From Hyphomicrobiales bacterium (GTDB lineage: Bacteria > Pseudomonadota > Alphaproteobacteria > Rhizobiales > JAJFHB01), in NCBI GenBank assembly GCA_021775755.1, contig JAJFHE010000033.1, forward strand, positions 124,001 through 188,000: DNA of 64,000 nt. Direction: 5' to 3'. Within the stretch, counting starts at the first letter, position 1. Every line of letters begins with the position of its first letter. A program made the translations under genes and the position numbers. Positions 45,810-54,223 of this stretch are shown here, in pieces. The notes below the pieces were generated by a model. That model was not told the DNA's origin and did not search any database. It saw only the letters and a list, made by a program, of their open reading frames with translations.

Positions 45810-46682
45810 ATGAACACCTTGCCTCAACGAGCGGTGCGTCCGCGCCGCAGCTTCATATTCTCGCCGGGACTGAAGCCGGACATGTTTCCGAAAGCTCTCG
45901 CCTCCGGCGCCGATATTGTCTGTGTCGAACTGGAAGACGGCATCGCGCCGAAAGACAAGGACGCTGCACGCAGCCACGCCCTGGCGCTGTTTGAAACGCC
46001 TCAGGCAGACGACGGCGTTGAGAGGATAGTGCGCATCAATTGTCTTAGAACGGCGTTCGGACTGGCCGATGTGCAGGCGTTGCTTGCAACCGGCACGCCG
46101 CCTCCCGCCATCATGATGCCCAAGGTCATGACGCCCGATGAGGTTGTCTGGCTCGATGATGTTCTTACCGAACGCGGCCACGATACGCGCCTGCACATCA
46201 TCATTGAAACGAATGCGGGGCTTGAAGCAGCGCATGACATCGCCCGCGCCAGCAAACGCATCGACGCCCTGTTCTTCGGCGGCGTCGACATGGCCGCCGA
46301 GCTTGGCTGCAAAAACGCCTGGGAGCCGCTGCTTTATGCCCGCTCGCGCGTCGTTCATGCCGCGGCGAGCGCCGGCATAGACGCCATCGACGTGCCCTAT
46401 CTGGACCTTGAAGACCTGCCGGGCATGGAGCGCGAGGCCCGGCTCGCCCGCGATCTTGGTTTCTGCGGCAAGGGCTCGATCCATCCAAAGCAGATTGCAA
46501 TCCTGAATGGCGTCTTCACGCCCGGGGAAACTGAAGTCGCCCAGGCACGAAAGATCCTGCAGGCGTTTAATGCCGCGGACACCGGACTCGTCGTTGTCGA
46601 TGGCAAGCTCATTGAAAAACCCGTGCTGCGCGAAATGACCCGCATCGTATCGATAGCGGAGCGCGTAACTTCGCAGATGTGA
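45810..46682 (+). CDS. HpcH/HpaI aldolase/CitE-like CoA-ester lyase
   Basis: TIM-barrel lyase of 290 residues related to citrate lyase beta subunit and malyl-CoA lyase. Blocks include [34 protein letters not shown] with the metal-binding Glu/Asp, [31 protein letters not shown] and [14 protein letters not shown]. The probable reaction is carbon-carbon cleavage or formation on a beta-hydroxyacyl-CoA. Coupled to the upstream oxygenase, and possibly to the acyl-CoA synthetase 2.5 kb away, it may take part in breakdown of an unidentified acid. Confidence 0.87.
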   Translation: MNTLPQRAVRPRRSFIFSPGLKPDMFPKALASGADIVCVELEDGIAPKDKDAARSHALALFETPQADDGVERIVRINCLRTAFGLADVQALLATGTPPPAIMMPKVMTPDEVVWLDDVLTERGHDTRLHIIIETNAGLEAAHDIARASKRIDALFFGGVDMAAELGCKNAWEPLLYARSRVVHAAASAGIDAIDVPYLDLEDLPGMEREARLARDLGFCGKGSIHPKQIAILNGVFTPGETEVAQARKILQAFNAADTGLVVVDGKLIEKPVLREMTRIVSIAERVTSQM

Positions 46683-46764
46683 GCATGGACGAACCCTTCC
46701 GCATCGGCTATCGGTAGGCGCTTCCGAAGCGGCATTGTGTACCGCTTCCGCGCAGGAGCTTGAG

Positions 46765-47265
46765 ATGACGACATCGAGCGCGACACCACTCGTCGGCGTA
46801 ATCATGGGCAGCCAGTCCGACTGGGAAACCATGCGCCATACCGCCGACACTCTCGATGCGCTTGGCGTCGCCTTTGAGACGCGTATCGTGTCTGCGCACC
46901 GCACGCCTGACCGCCTTTACGACTATGCAAAGAGTGCCCAGAACCGGGGACTGAAAGTGATTGTTGCGGGCGCCGGAGGCGCCGCCCATCTGCCCGGCAT
47001 GACCGCTTCCCTCACCACGCTTCCCGTTTTCGGCGTCCCCATCCAGTCGAACGCGTTGAGCGGCAAGGACAGCCTGCTTTCGATTGTGCAAATGCCGGCG
47101 GGCGTCCCCGTCGGCACACTTGCCATCGGCCGTGCCGGCGCCGTCAATGCCGCATTGCTTGCCGCATCGGTTCTCGCTCTCGGCGACACGGACCTCGATA
47201 CGCGCCTCAAAGCCTGGCGCGCAAGCCAGACCGACGCGGTTGCCGACGCCCCTTCCGGCACATGA
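46765..47265 (+). CDS. purE: N5-carboxyaminoimidazole ribonucleotide mutase PurE
   Basis: Purine biosynthesis enzyme of 166 residues. Class I PurE motifs [29 protein letters not shown] and [18 protein letters not shown] are intact. ATG 46765 is preceded by CAGGAG. It overlaps purK by four bases, so the two successive steps of AIR carboxylation are translated together. Confidence 0.97.
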   Translation: MTTSSATPLVGVIMGSQSDWETMRHTADTLDALGVAFETRIVSAHRTPDRLYDYAKSAQNRGLKVIVAGAGGAAHLPGMTASLTTLPVFGVPIQSNALSGKDSLLSIVQMPAGVPVGTLAIGRAGAVNAALLAASVLALGDTDLDTRLKAWRASQTDAVADAPSGT

Positions 47266-48362
47266 GCGCTCCGTCTTCCAAATCCGCGCTGCCTCCCGGC
47301 GGCACGATCGGCATTCTCGGCGGCGGACAGCTTGGCCGAATGCTGGCACTCGCGGCGGCACGGCTTGGCCTCAAATGCCACATCTATGCCCCTGAGGGCG
47401 ATACCCCGGCAGCCCAGGTATCCGATGCCATTACTTACGCCGAATATGACGACACGTCGGCGCTTGAGCTTTTTGCGCGCTCAATCGATGTGGTCACCTA
47501 CGAATTCGAAAACGTACCCCGCGATGCCGCGGAAACTCTGGCACGCCATGTCCCGGTGCGCCCTTCCGCCCGCGCCCTGGAAGTTTGCCAGGACCGGGTC
47601 GTGGAGAAAACGTTTCTCAATGATGCCGGCATCCGCACCGCCCGTTTCGCCGCCGTCGCAACGCTTCAGGACCTTGAGACCGCAGCGGCCAGGATCGGCC
47701 TGCCCGCAATCTTGAAAACGCGGCGCTTCGGCTATGACGGCAAGGGGCAAACCCAGTTGCACGGCGATAGCGGCATTGCCGACGCCCGGCGGAGTGTCGG
47801 CGAAGCCCCGGCCATTCTGGAGGCGCTCGTGCCCTTCGATGCTGAACTTTCCATTATCATTGCACGCGGGCTCGATGGCACGACCGCCTGCTACGATCCG
47901 GCCCGCAACGTGCATGAAAATCACATCCTGGCACGCAGCGAGGTTCCCGCGGGCATTTCCGATGCACTCGCCGCCGATGCGCGCGCGATCGCGGAAAACA
48001 TCGTCAACCGGCTCGATTATGTCGGCGTCATGGGCGTGGAGCTGTTCTTCATCGGCGCCAATGGTGGCGAGCTTTACGTCAATGAACTGGCCCCGCGCGT
48101 CCACAACTCTGGTCACTGGACGATGGATGCCTGCGGTGTCGATCAGTTCGAGCAACACATCCGGGCTGTCGCGGGCTGGCCGCTTGGTTCGCCCGAGCGT
48201 CACCACAACGCCGTCATGCAAAACCTTCTGGGCTCGGACATCGACGCCTGGCAAAAACTCGCGTCGGAACCGGGCACCGCCATCCACCTATACGGCAAAG
48301 GCGAAACACGGCTCGGCCGCAAGATGGGTCACGTCAACCGCCTGTCTCCCCTTGGCGGATAG
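47262..48362 (+). CDS. purK: 5-(carboxyamino)imidazole ribonucleotide synthase PurK
   Basis: ATP-grasp enzyme of 366 residues. Start [19 protein letters not shown], the [15 protein letters not shown] segment, [16 protein letters not shown] and [18 protein letters not shown] are diagnostic. It starts within the last codons of purE. Confidence 0.97.
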   Translation: MSAPSSKSALPPGGTIGILGGGQLGRMLALAAARLGLKCHIYAPEGDTPAAQVSDAITYAEYDDTSALELFARSIDVVTYEFENVPRDAAETLARHVPVRPSARALEVCQDRVVEKTFLNDAGIRTARFAAVATLQDLETAAARIGLPAILKTRRFGYDGKGQTQLHGDSGIADARRSVGEAPAILEALVPFDAELSIIIARGLDGTTACYDPARNVHENHILARSEVPAGISDALAADARAIAENIVNRLDYVGVMGVELFFIGANGGELYVNELAPRVHNSGHWTMDACGVDQFEQHIRAVAGWPLGSPERHHNAVMQNLLGSDIDAWQKLASEPGTAIHLYGKGETRLGRKMGHVNRLSPLGG

Positions 48363-48387
48363 GCGTCGGACAACTACAGTTGCGGAT

Positions 48388-49341
48388 ATGGAGCCCACAG
48401 CAACTGCACCCGACCGCAAGCTCCCCGAAACGGCCATCACCCAGACAGGCTCACCCAAACCGCCTGACTGGAAATCCGTTACGCAGGCTCTCTCGCGGGT
48501 TCTTGGGACCGTCCCTCCAACCGGCCTTCTATTGCTCGCGATCTTGTCCGTTCAGCTCGGCTCGGTCCTCGCGATCGGTCTGTTTTCAACTCTTGGACCG
48601 AGCGGCACGGTGTTCCTGCGCGTCGCCTTCGGCGCTATTCTGGTGACCATCGCGGCACGGCCGGCATTCGATGAGACCTTGCGAAAACATGCCGGCCTCA
48701 TCGTGCTCTTCGGCGCCGTCATGGCAGTACAATATCTCTGCTTCTTCCACGCCATTGCCCGCATACCGCTCGGCATCGCGGTCACCATAGAATTTCTCGG
48801 TCCACTCGGGGTCGCTGTGTTTACCTCACGCCGTCCAGTCGACTTTCTGTGGACTGCACTGGCGGCCCTTGGCATCGCCTTGCTGGCGCCTAAGTTCGGC
48901 GGCGAACTCGACCCTCTCGGCGTTCTTTTCGCCGGCATAACGGGATGCGCCTGGGCCAGTTTCATTCTCCTGAGCCGCCGCGCCGGGCGCATATTCCCCG
49001 GCGGCACCGGTCTGTCGCTGGGCATGATCTGTGCCGCCATCTTTCTTGCGCCGCTCGCCGCGTTCAGCACGGAGGTTTTCGCGATTGCCCCCGCCACGCT
49101 TTTCATCGTGCTGGCGGTTGCCCTTCTGTCGACGACGATACCAACCGTGCTTGAGTACGAAGCTCTGAAAACCATGCCGCCGCGCAACTACGGCATCGTG
49201 CTCTCCATTGAGCCCGTCGTCGCCATGATGATCGGTGCGGCACTGCTTGCGGACACCATCGAAACCCGCGGCCTGATCGCCGCGGCGGCAGTGATGACCG
49301 CCGCCATCGGCGCGACGTTCACGGGCAGGAAGGGTTCGTGA
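48388..49341 (+). CDS. EamA-family exporter (RhtA-like)
   Basis: Ten-helix drug/metabolite exporter of 317 residues. Two EamA halves are visible: LLLLAILSVQLGSVLAIGLF to LGIALLAPKF, and GVLFAGITGCAWASFILLSR to MTAAIGATFTG; the LKTMPPRNYGIVLSIEPVVA segment is characteristic. RhtA exports threonine and homoserine; the substrate here is inferred only by similarity of style. The first 45 residues are polar. It is 25 bases after purK. Confidence 0.87.
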   Translation: MEPTATAPDRKLPETAITQTGSPKPPDWKSVTQALSRVLGTVPPTGLLLLAILSVQLGSVLAIGLFSTLGPSGTVFLRVAFGAILVTIAARPAFDETLRKHAGLIVLFGAVMAVQYLCFFHAIARIPLGIAVTIEFLGPLGVAVFTSRRPVDFLWTALAALGIALLAPKFGGELDPLGVLFAGITGCAWASFILLSRRAGRIFPGGTGLSLGMICAAIFLAPLAAFSTEVFAIAPATLFIVLAVALLSTTIPTVLEYEALKTMPPRNYGIVLSIEPVVAMMIGAALLADTIETRGLIAAAAVMTAAIGATFTGRKGS

Positions 49342-49369
49342 GAACGGCAGCCGGTTTTCTACTGCCGCC

Positions 49370-50359
49370 TCAATACCCCAGTGCAGGATCGACCCGGTTG
49401 CGCAAACGTCTGCCACCAAGCAGCCGTCCGATATTCTCAAACACCAGATCCAGCGTGCGCGGCACATAGGTCACATCGTCGTCCGACGACACATGCGGTG
49501 TCAGAATGAGGTTCGGGACAGACCAGATGGCGGCGGATTCGGGGATCGGCTCCAGATCATGCACATCGAGAATGGCGCCGCCCAGATGGCCGCTGCGCAG
49601 GCGCGCCGCAAGCGCTGCGTGATCGATCACCGGCCCGCGGCCCATATTGATCAGCCCGGCGCCAGACTTCATGTGGTCAAGCATCGCACCGTCCAGCAGG
49701 TGTTCCGTTTCCTCCGTCAACGGCGCAGTCACGGCGACGAAGTCGGCTCGCTTCAAGACCTGACGCAGCTTGCCGGGGGGATAAACATCGCGCACAACAC
49801 GGGTCGGCCGACCGCAACGGCGAACACCGGTCACTTTCAGCCCGAGGCTCTTTCCCGCCCGGGCAACGGCGGTGCCCATTGCACCCAGACCGACCACCGC
49901 CAGCGTCTTGCCGGCAATCTCGGTTGCAAACACCGGTGCCCACTTTTTGTGGCGCTGATCGCTGACATATTTCGGCATGTTGTTATTCAACATGGCAAGA
50001 GCCATACGGGCATAGTCTTCCGCCTTGTCGGCGTGCACACCGGAATTGTTTGTTACCGTCAGCCCTCGCGGCAGCCAGTCAAACGGTGCCAGATGCTCAA
50101 CGCCTGCCCCGATGATGTGGACGTTTTTCAAGTTTGGCGCCCGCTCGGCGATGACGGATTTCGGAAAGTCCCAGGTCACCAGCAAGTCCGCGGTCGCCAT
50201 GGCATCATCGAAATTGTCCAGGTCCCAGTCGATCGTGACACGGATATGCTTGGCAATGTCTGGATGGCGGCGCGCGGCCGACCGGTAAAGCGCCGGCGTG
50301 GATCGGAACACTTCCTCCCCGGCCCGGTTGTTCTTGATGTGAAGGTGCAGTTTTTTCAT
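49370..50359 (-). CDS. D-2-hydroxyacid dehydrogenase
   Basis: NAD(P)-dependent dehydrogenase of 329 residues in the phosphoglycerate/glyoxylate reductase superfamily. The Rossmann motif is GKTLAVVGLGAMGTAVARAG; catalytic Arg, Glu and His lie in GAGLINMGRGPVIDH, LGGAILDVHDLEPIPESAAI and LTPHVSSDD. ATG 50359 (MKKLHLHIKNN) is preferred over a longer reading to 50455. It is convergent with the EamA gene. Physiological substrate unknown; hydroxypyruvate or glyoxylate reduction are candidates. Confidence 0.9.
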   Translation of the reverse strand: MKKLHLHIKNNRAGEEVFRSTPALYRSAARRHPDIAKHIRVTIDWDLDNFDDAMATADLLVTWDFPKSVIAERAPNLKNVHIIGAGVEHLAPFDWLPRGLTVTNNSGVHADKAEDYARMALAMLNNNMPKYVSDQRHKKWAPVFATEIAGKTLAVVGLGAMGTAVARAGKSLGLKVTGVRRCGRPTRVVRDVYPPGKLRQVLKRADFVAVTAPLTEETEHLLDGAMLDHMKSGAGLINMGRGPVIDHAALAARLRSGHLGGAILDVHDLEPIPESAAIWSVPNLILTPHVSSDDDVTYVPRTLDLVFENIGRLLGGRRLRNRVDPALGY

Positions 50360-50630
50360 GGCGTCGTCCGCGATATCCCCGCTCACAAATGCACCAATAG
50401 CACGCATTCCATGCCCGCGCTGAGCAGGTTGGCCCGGCAAGTGCCGGCCAAACAATTTGCAGCCTATTTGCGTTCTGAGATGGACAAGGCGACACGGTTT
50501 TGTTACAGCAGGGCAGATTTTCCCGCCGTCTACGCGGCCGGGAGGGGGATGTGTTGCATCAACTCATGCCCCGGGCCGCAAGGCCAATAATCATTATTTG
50601 ATAGCACCGCCTGGAAGGAGTGAACCCCTC

Positions 50631-50852
50631 GTGCAGGTACTGGTTCGTGACAACAATGTCGATCAAGCGCTCAAGGCGCTGAAAAAGAAGATGCAGCGGG
50701 AAGGTATTTTCCGCGAGATGAAGCTTCGTAATCACTACGAAAAACCGTCGGAAAAGCGCGCCCGCGAAAAAGCGGAAGCAGTGCGCCGCGCCCGCAAGCT
50801 TGCGCGCAAACGCGCTCAGCGCGAAGGCCTGGCCCCAGGCGGACGGCGCTGA
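50631..50852 (+). CDS. rpsU: 30S ribosomal protein S21
   Basis: Ribosomal protein of 73 residues: [20 protein letters not shown] through [20 protein letters not shown] and a basic tail. The start is GTG 50631 with GGAAGGAG eleven bases upstream; no ATG is available at the family N terminus. The strong terminator at 50888-50918 follows. The 271 bases upstream (50360-50630) hold its promoter; nothing else was recognised there. Confidence 0.95.
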   Translation: MQVLVRDNNVDQALKALKKKMQREGIFREMKLRNHYEKPSEKRAREKAEAVRRARKLARKRAQREGLAPGGRR

Positions 50853-50887
50853 CACGCTGACTTCAGCTTCTTACTGACCAATCGATG

Positions 50888-50918
50888 CCACGTTTGCATA
50901 GGGCAGGCGTGGTTTTTT
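50888..50918 (+). terminator. Rho-independent terminator of rpsU
   Basis: CCACG (50888-50892) pairs with CGTGG (50908-50912), with possible inner pairs TGC/GCA, followed by TTTTTT (50913-50918). Confidence 0.75.
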
Positions 50919-50991
50919 GCGTGGCTGCGATATTTATTTCAAAAAAATATTGGGCGCCGGCTTGAACTTTTCACACCTCGGCCCATATTCA

Positions 50992-51086
50992 GTACTGAGA
51001 CGCAAATCAGTACTCCCCTTATTCAAGACCCAAGTTGAATACCCCCAAGACTTTCAAAAGCCCCGGCCTCCCCTCCGGGGCTTTTT
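50992..51086 (+). ncRNA. Candidate small RNA between rpsU and the hydrolase gene
   Basis: Beyond the rpsU terminator, TTGAAC-N17-ATATTC resembles a promoter, with a start near 50995-51000. A perfect dyad AGTACTGA (50991-50998) / TCAGTACT (51007-51014) covers this start. Downstream are the hairpin TATTCAA (51020-51026) / TTGAATA (51035-51041) and a terminator whose loop displays CCTCCC. Together they outline an RNA of about 90 bases. The alternative is that the last hairpin only terminates the convergent hydrolase gene and the dyads are operators. Confidence 0.4.
51056..51086. terminator. Bidirectional terminator
   Basis: AAAAGCCCCGG (51056-51066) pairs with CCGGGGCTTTTT (51075-51086) around a CT-rich loop. 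It has T-rich ends in both directions and lies one base after the stop of the minus-strand hydrolase gene. Confidence 0.88.
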
Positions 51087-51087
51087 G

Positions 51088-51912
51088 CTATTCGGACGCC
51101 AGCGAGCGGGCGATGAATGCTTCGACGCGCGCTCGAAGTTCCGGCCCGTCGAGATCGTTGTGACCGGCACTGGGCAGTTCCAGAAACTCTTTCGGCTCGT
51201 TTGCGGCTTCGAAAAGCGCCCGGCCATGGGCCACTGGAATGATCCGGTCCTGGGTGCCATGTGCGATCAGGAGCGGTGCATCCACGTCACCGATGAGGCG
51301 TATCGATTCATAGCGGTCCTTGAGCAGCCAGCGTACCGGCAGAAACGGATAGGCCGCCGCCGCGATATCGGTGGCCGAGGTGAACGGCGCCTCGAGGATC
51401 ACGGCGCCCACATCGCGCCGCGCCGCAATCGGAACAGCAATCCCCGAGCCGAGCGACTCGCCAAATAGCACTACCGTCTCCTCCGCGATGCCGCGCGCCA
51501 CCAGCGCATCGAGTGCCGCCTCTCCATCCGCCACAAGTGCGGCCTCGCTCGGCGAGCCGGTGCTGCCGCCATAGCCGCGGTAGTCCGGAAACAGAATGCC
51601 GTATCCCCGGCTGGTGAAGTACAGAACCCTGGCGGCCCGTGTCGCGACGGATCCTGCATTGCCGTGAAAATAGAGCACTGTCGCACGGCCGGGTTCGGGC
51701 GCGGCAAACCAGCTGACCAGTCGTGCCCCGTCGGGCCGCTCGAGGATCACTTCCTCAACGCCCGAAAGCCCCATTTCCTGAGGCGCCACCCGCCTTGTAT
51801 CTGGAAAATACATGAGCCGGCGCTGCATCAGATAGGCGCCGGCCCCAACCAGCGCATAGATCACCACAACGAAGACGATCCCGTTTACGATCATGCGCCA
51901 CCGCCGGGCCAT
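51088..51912 (-). CDS. Alpha/beta hydrolase, membrane-anchored (BEM46/ABHD13-like)
   Basis: A 274-residue hydrolase. An N-terminal transmembrane helix (MIVNGIVFVVVIYALVGAGA) is followed by the hydrolase fold: LYFHGNAGSVATRAARVLYF oxyanion region, nucleophile Ser in VLFGESLGSGIAVPIA, Asp in LIAHGTQDRIIPVAHG and His in LPSAGHNDLDGPE. It is predicted to sit on the outer face of the inner membrane. Substrate unknown. It is 23 bases downstream of an mscS-type gene on the same strand. Confidence 0.9.
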   Translation of the reverse strand: MARRWRMIVNGIVFVVVIYALVGAGAYLMQRRLMYFPDTRRVAPQEMGLSGVEEVILERPDGARLVSWFAAPEPGRATVLYFHGNAGSVATRAARVLYFTSRGYGILFPDYRGYGGSTGSPSEAALVADGEAALDALVARGIAEETVVLFGESLGSGIAVPIAARRDVGAVILEAPFTSATDIAAAAYPFLPVRWLLKDRYESIRLIGDVDAPLLIAHGTQDRIIPVAHGRALFEAANEPKEFLELPSAGHNDLDGPELRARVEAFIARSLASE

Positions 51913-51935
51913 GGGCCGTTATCCAAAATTGCAAC

Positions 51936-52766
51936 TCAGCCGGATTTCATTTCATACATATGCACATCGCTCTGCGGGAAGGGAATGGACAGCCCCGCCT
52001 TGTCGAAGTTTTCCTTGGCGTGTTTCGTCATGTCGAAGGTGAGGCCCCAGAAGTCGTCGGTCCGCGTCCACGCCCTCACGGCGACGGAAACGGCGCTGTC
52101 GTCGAGCGACTTGACGACGGCAACCGGATCGGGATCTTTCAGCACACGCTCATCCGCATTGACCAGATCGAGCAGCGTCTTGAGCGCCTTGTCGATGTCG
52201 TCCCCGTACCCGATGCCGACAACCAGCTCCATGCGCCGCGTGTTGTTGCGCGAATAGTTGGTAATGACGGAATTCCAGAGCTGGTTGTTCGGTGCCATGA
52301 TGAAGACACCGTCGGCGGTTCTGAGCTGCGTGACGAAGAGGCCGATCACCTCGACCGTGCCGCCGACGCCACCCGCGTCGACATAGTCGCCGACATTGAA
52401 GGGCCGCAGAACCAGCAGCATGATGCCGGCTGCAATGTTGGCAAGCGTGCCCTGCAACGCGAGGCCGATGGCAAGGCCCGCGGCACCGAGCGCTGCGATG
52501 ATGCTTGTCGTCTGCACGCCAAATTGCGCCAGCACCGCAACGAAAACCAGGATCATGATGACGTATTTGGCGGCGCGCGCGATGAACAGGCGCACCGTGT
52601 CGTCAAGCCCGCGCACCCGCCCGAGCGCAACGCGGATCCAGCGCTGCGCGAGGCCCGCCATGATCAACCCGATCAGCAGCACGGCGATGGCGGAACCGAA
52701 TGTAATCAGATATTCAAAGCCGAGATCTGCAAATTTCTCCGCCATGGCGGCGTAGTTCGTGTCCAT
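51936..52766 (-). CDS. Small-conductance mechanosensitive channel (MscS family)
   Basis: A 276-residue MscS-type channel that releases solutes on osmotic downshock. Three transmembrane helices are visible; the pore helix GAAGLAIGLALQGTLANIAAG is well conserved, followed by the beta domain RPFNVGDYVDAGGVGGTVEV and the IMAPNNQLWNSVITNYSR loop. The length is typical of the minimal MscS form. Confidence 0.93.
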   Translation of the reverse strand: MDTNYAAMAEKFADLGFEYLITFGSAIAVLLIGLIMAGLAQRWIRVALGRVRGLDDTVRLFIARAAKYVIMILVFVAVLAQFGVQTTSIIAALGAAGLAIGLALQGTLANIAAGIMLLVLRPFNVGDYVDAGGVGGTVEVIGLFVTQLRTADGVFIMAPNNQLWNSVITNYSRNNTRRMELVVGIGYGDDIDKALKTLLDLVNADERVLKDPDPVAVVKSLDDSAVSVAVRAWTRTDDFWGLTFDMTKHAKENFDKAGLSIPFPQSDVHMYEMKSG

Positions 52767-52860
52767 GCTCTTCGTCCGTGCGTGGTTGTAGCCAGATCAC
52801 GGAGAATAGGCTGATTCGCCTGTCACGATGAGGATGGTGAAGCGGTTTAGAATCCTGGCG

Positions 52861-53115
52861 TTAGGCGCGGGAAAGATCGCCTTGTGCGTTGGCGGCCGCA
52901 TGGCGGCGCCGCTCGGTCATGTCGTCATGCATGCGGATAATCGTATCGCTTGCCGTTTTCACGCACAGAAACGGAAACAGCGCGTGTACCAGTGCGGCTC
53001 CGGCTGCCCGAAACAGGCTGAAGGACGCACCGAGCGCAAACGCAAAATGCTCCCCATAGGTTTCATCGACCGATGCCGGGTGTTCCTGGAACAGATCTTT
53101 GATCGAATTTGCCAT
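52861..53115 (-). CDS. DUF6356-type small protein
   Basis: An 84-residue protein with NSIKDLFQEHPASVDETYGE and a hydrophobic ALVHALFPFLCVKTASDT stretch, resembling DUF6356 proteins (recalled, not searched). One membrane-associated segment is likely. ATG 53115 (MANSIKDL) is favoured because it matches such proteins; a longer reading to 53175 is possible. It is divergent from an Lrp-type regulator that may control it. Confidence 0.65.
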   Translation of the reverse strand: MANSIKDLFQEHPASVDETYGEHFAFALGASFSLFRAAGAALVHALFPFLCVKTASDTIIRMHDDMTERRRHAAANAQGDLSRA

Positions 53116-53218
53116 GGGATATTCCTTTTGCCGTGCTGCAAGGTGTTGACGCTTTGATGCTATCCCTAGGCGCATCGAAAAAGGTCCTTTTGTTTGCCGC
53201 CGAATGCCACTATTGTGG

Positions 53219-53240
53219 GAAATAATTCGAAAATATTCGT
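53219..53240. promoter_or_regulatory. AT-rich operator candidate in front of the Lrp-type gene
   Basis: The segment around AATAATTCGAAAATATT (53221-53237) is AT-rich with partial dyad symmetry in an otherwise GC-rich region, 15-30 bases before the regulator start. Lrp/AsnC proteins favour such sequences and often autoregulate, so it may control both divergent genes. Confidence 0.35.
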
Positions 53241-53253
53241 CACTGATTGGAAT

Positions 53254-53712
53254 ATGGACGATACAGATCGCAGATTACTGAAACTCCTGCAGCGTGATTC
53301 GAGCGCCAGCCTCAACACCCTTTCAGAGACCGTGCACCTGTCGCGCAACGCCTGCTGGAACCGCATCCGGCAACTGGAAGAGCGCGGCGTCATTAAAGGC
53401 CGCGTCGCTCTGCTGGACCGCGAAGCGCTCAATCTGAGCCTTACCGTGTTCATGGCCGTGCGCACGAACCGTCATGACGTGGACTGGCTTTCAAACTTCA
53501 AGTCAGCGGTGCGCGACATCCCCGAAATCACCGCCATTTACCGTACAAGCGGTGAGACCGACTACCTGCTGCAGGCCGTCGTGCCCAACATGAAAGCCTA
53601 TGACGCGCTCTATCAGCGCATCATCGACAAGGTCGAGCTGTCCGATGTCAGTGCCAGCTTCGTCATGGAGGAAATCAAACAGACGACCGAACTGCCGCTC
53701 GGCTATGCGTGA
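53254..53712 (+). CDS. Lrp/AsnC-family transcriptional regulator
   Basis: A 152-residue regulator. The N-terminal HTH (about 3-60) reads DDTDRRLLKLLQRDSSASLN, then LSRNACWNRIRQLEERGVIK. The RAM effector domain follows, with AIYRTSGETDYLLQAVVPNM. ATG 53254 matches the family start. Effector is probably an amino acid. The divergent DUF6356 gene is a candidate target. Confidence 0.92.
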   Translation: MDDTDRRLLKLLQRDSSASLNTLSETVHLSRNACWNRIRQLEERGVIKGRVALLDREALNLSLTVFMAVRTNRHDVDWLSNFKSAVRDIPEITAIYRTSGETDYLLQAVVPNMKAYDALYQRIIDKVELSDVSASFVMEEIKQTTELPLGYA

Positions 53713-53752
53713 GTGGAGACCGGCCGCGCGCCAGCGCCGGTCATAGTGATGG

Positions 53753-54046
53753 ATTCCAGCGCGCGCCATCACCATCAGCCGTATTCAAAGCGGCGCTCAT
53801 GAGGCGGCACCGCAAGCTGCCCACCAAACGTTTCAGTCAAACCCCTATTGGAGTTCCGCGCAATTTGCTCTTGCGGCGGCCAACGCAAATCTTCGCCGAC
53901 TTGACGAGGCAAAGGCCGCCGCCGCGCGTGTCCTCGAACTTCAGCCGGACTTTACCATCTCGGGCTTGTGCACGAGTTTCGACATGCAGCCTTCGGTCAC
54001 CGGACCCTTAAGCGAGGCGCCCGAATTGGCGGGGCTACCGGAGTAA
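53753..54046 (+). pseudogene. 3' remnant of a TPR-type (cyclase/TolB-like) gene, copy 1
   Basis: Without a start codon, one frame remains open and coding-like to TAA 54044-54046: NPYWSSAQFALAAANANL, RRLDEAKAAAARVLELQPDF, TISGLC, then GPLSEAPELAGLPE. This looks like the C-terminal TPR and end of the cyclase/TolB-like TPR family, to which the intact gene at 59966-61402 also belongs (it ends in KAGLPE). It matches the remnant at 56940-57115. Most of the gene is missing. The remaining bases to 54223 show nothing recognisable. Confidence 0.6.
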
Positions 54047-54223
54047 GTCTGAGAAGGTCTGGGGCGTGACAGCCCGTTTTTCGAAAACCCAGATTGTCCT
54101 CCCGAATCTACGCCAAAACAGTGCGTGCGGCGATACTGCTCCTCTCTCAAACGCTGTTCTCCCGCGGTGAATGATGCATGTCTGACGGGCAACAATGCGT
54201 TTACCGTTTTCGTTTATTGATAC

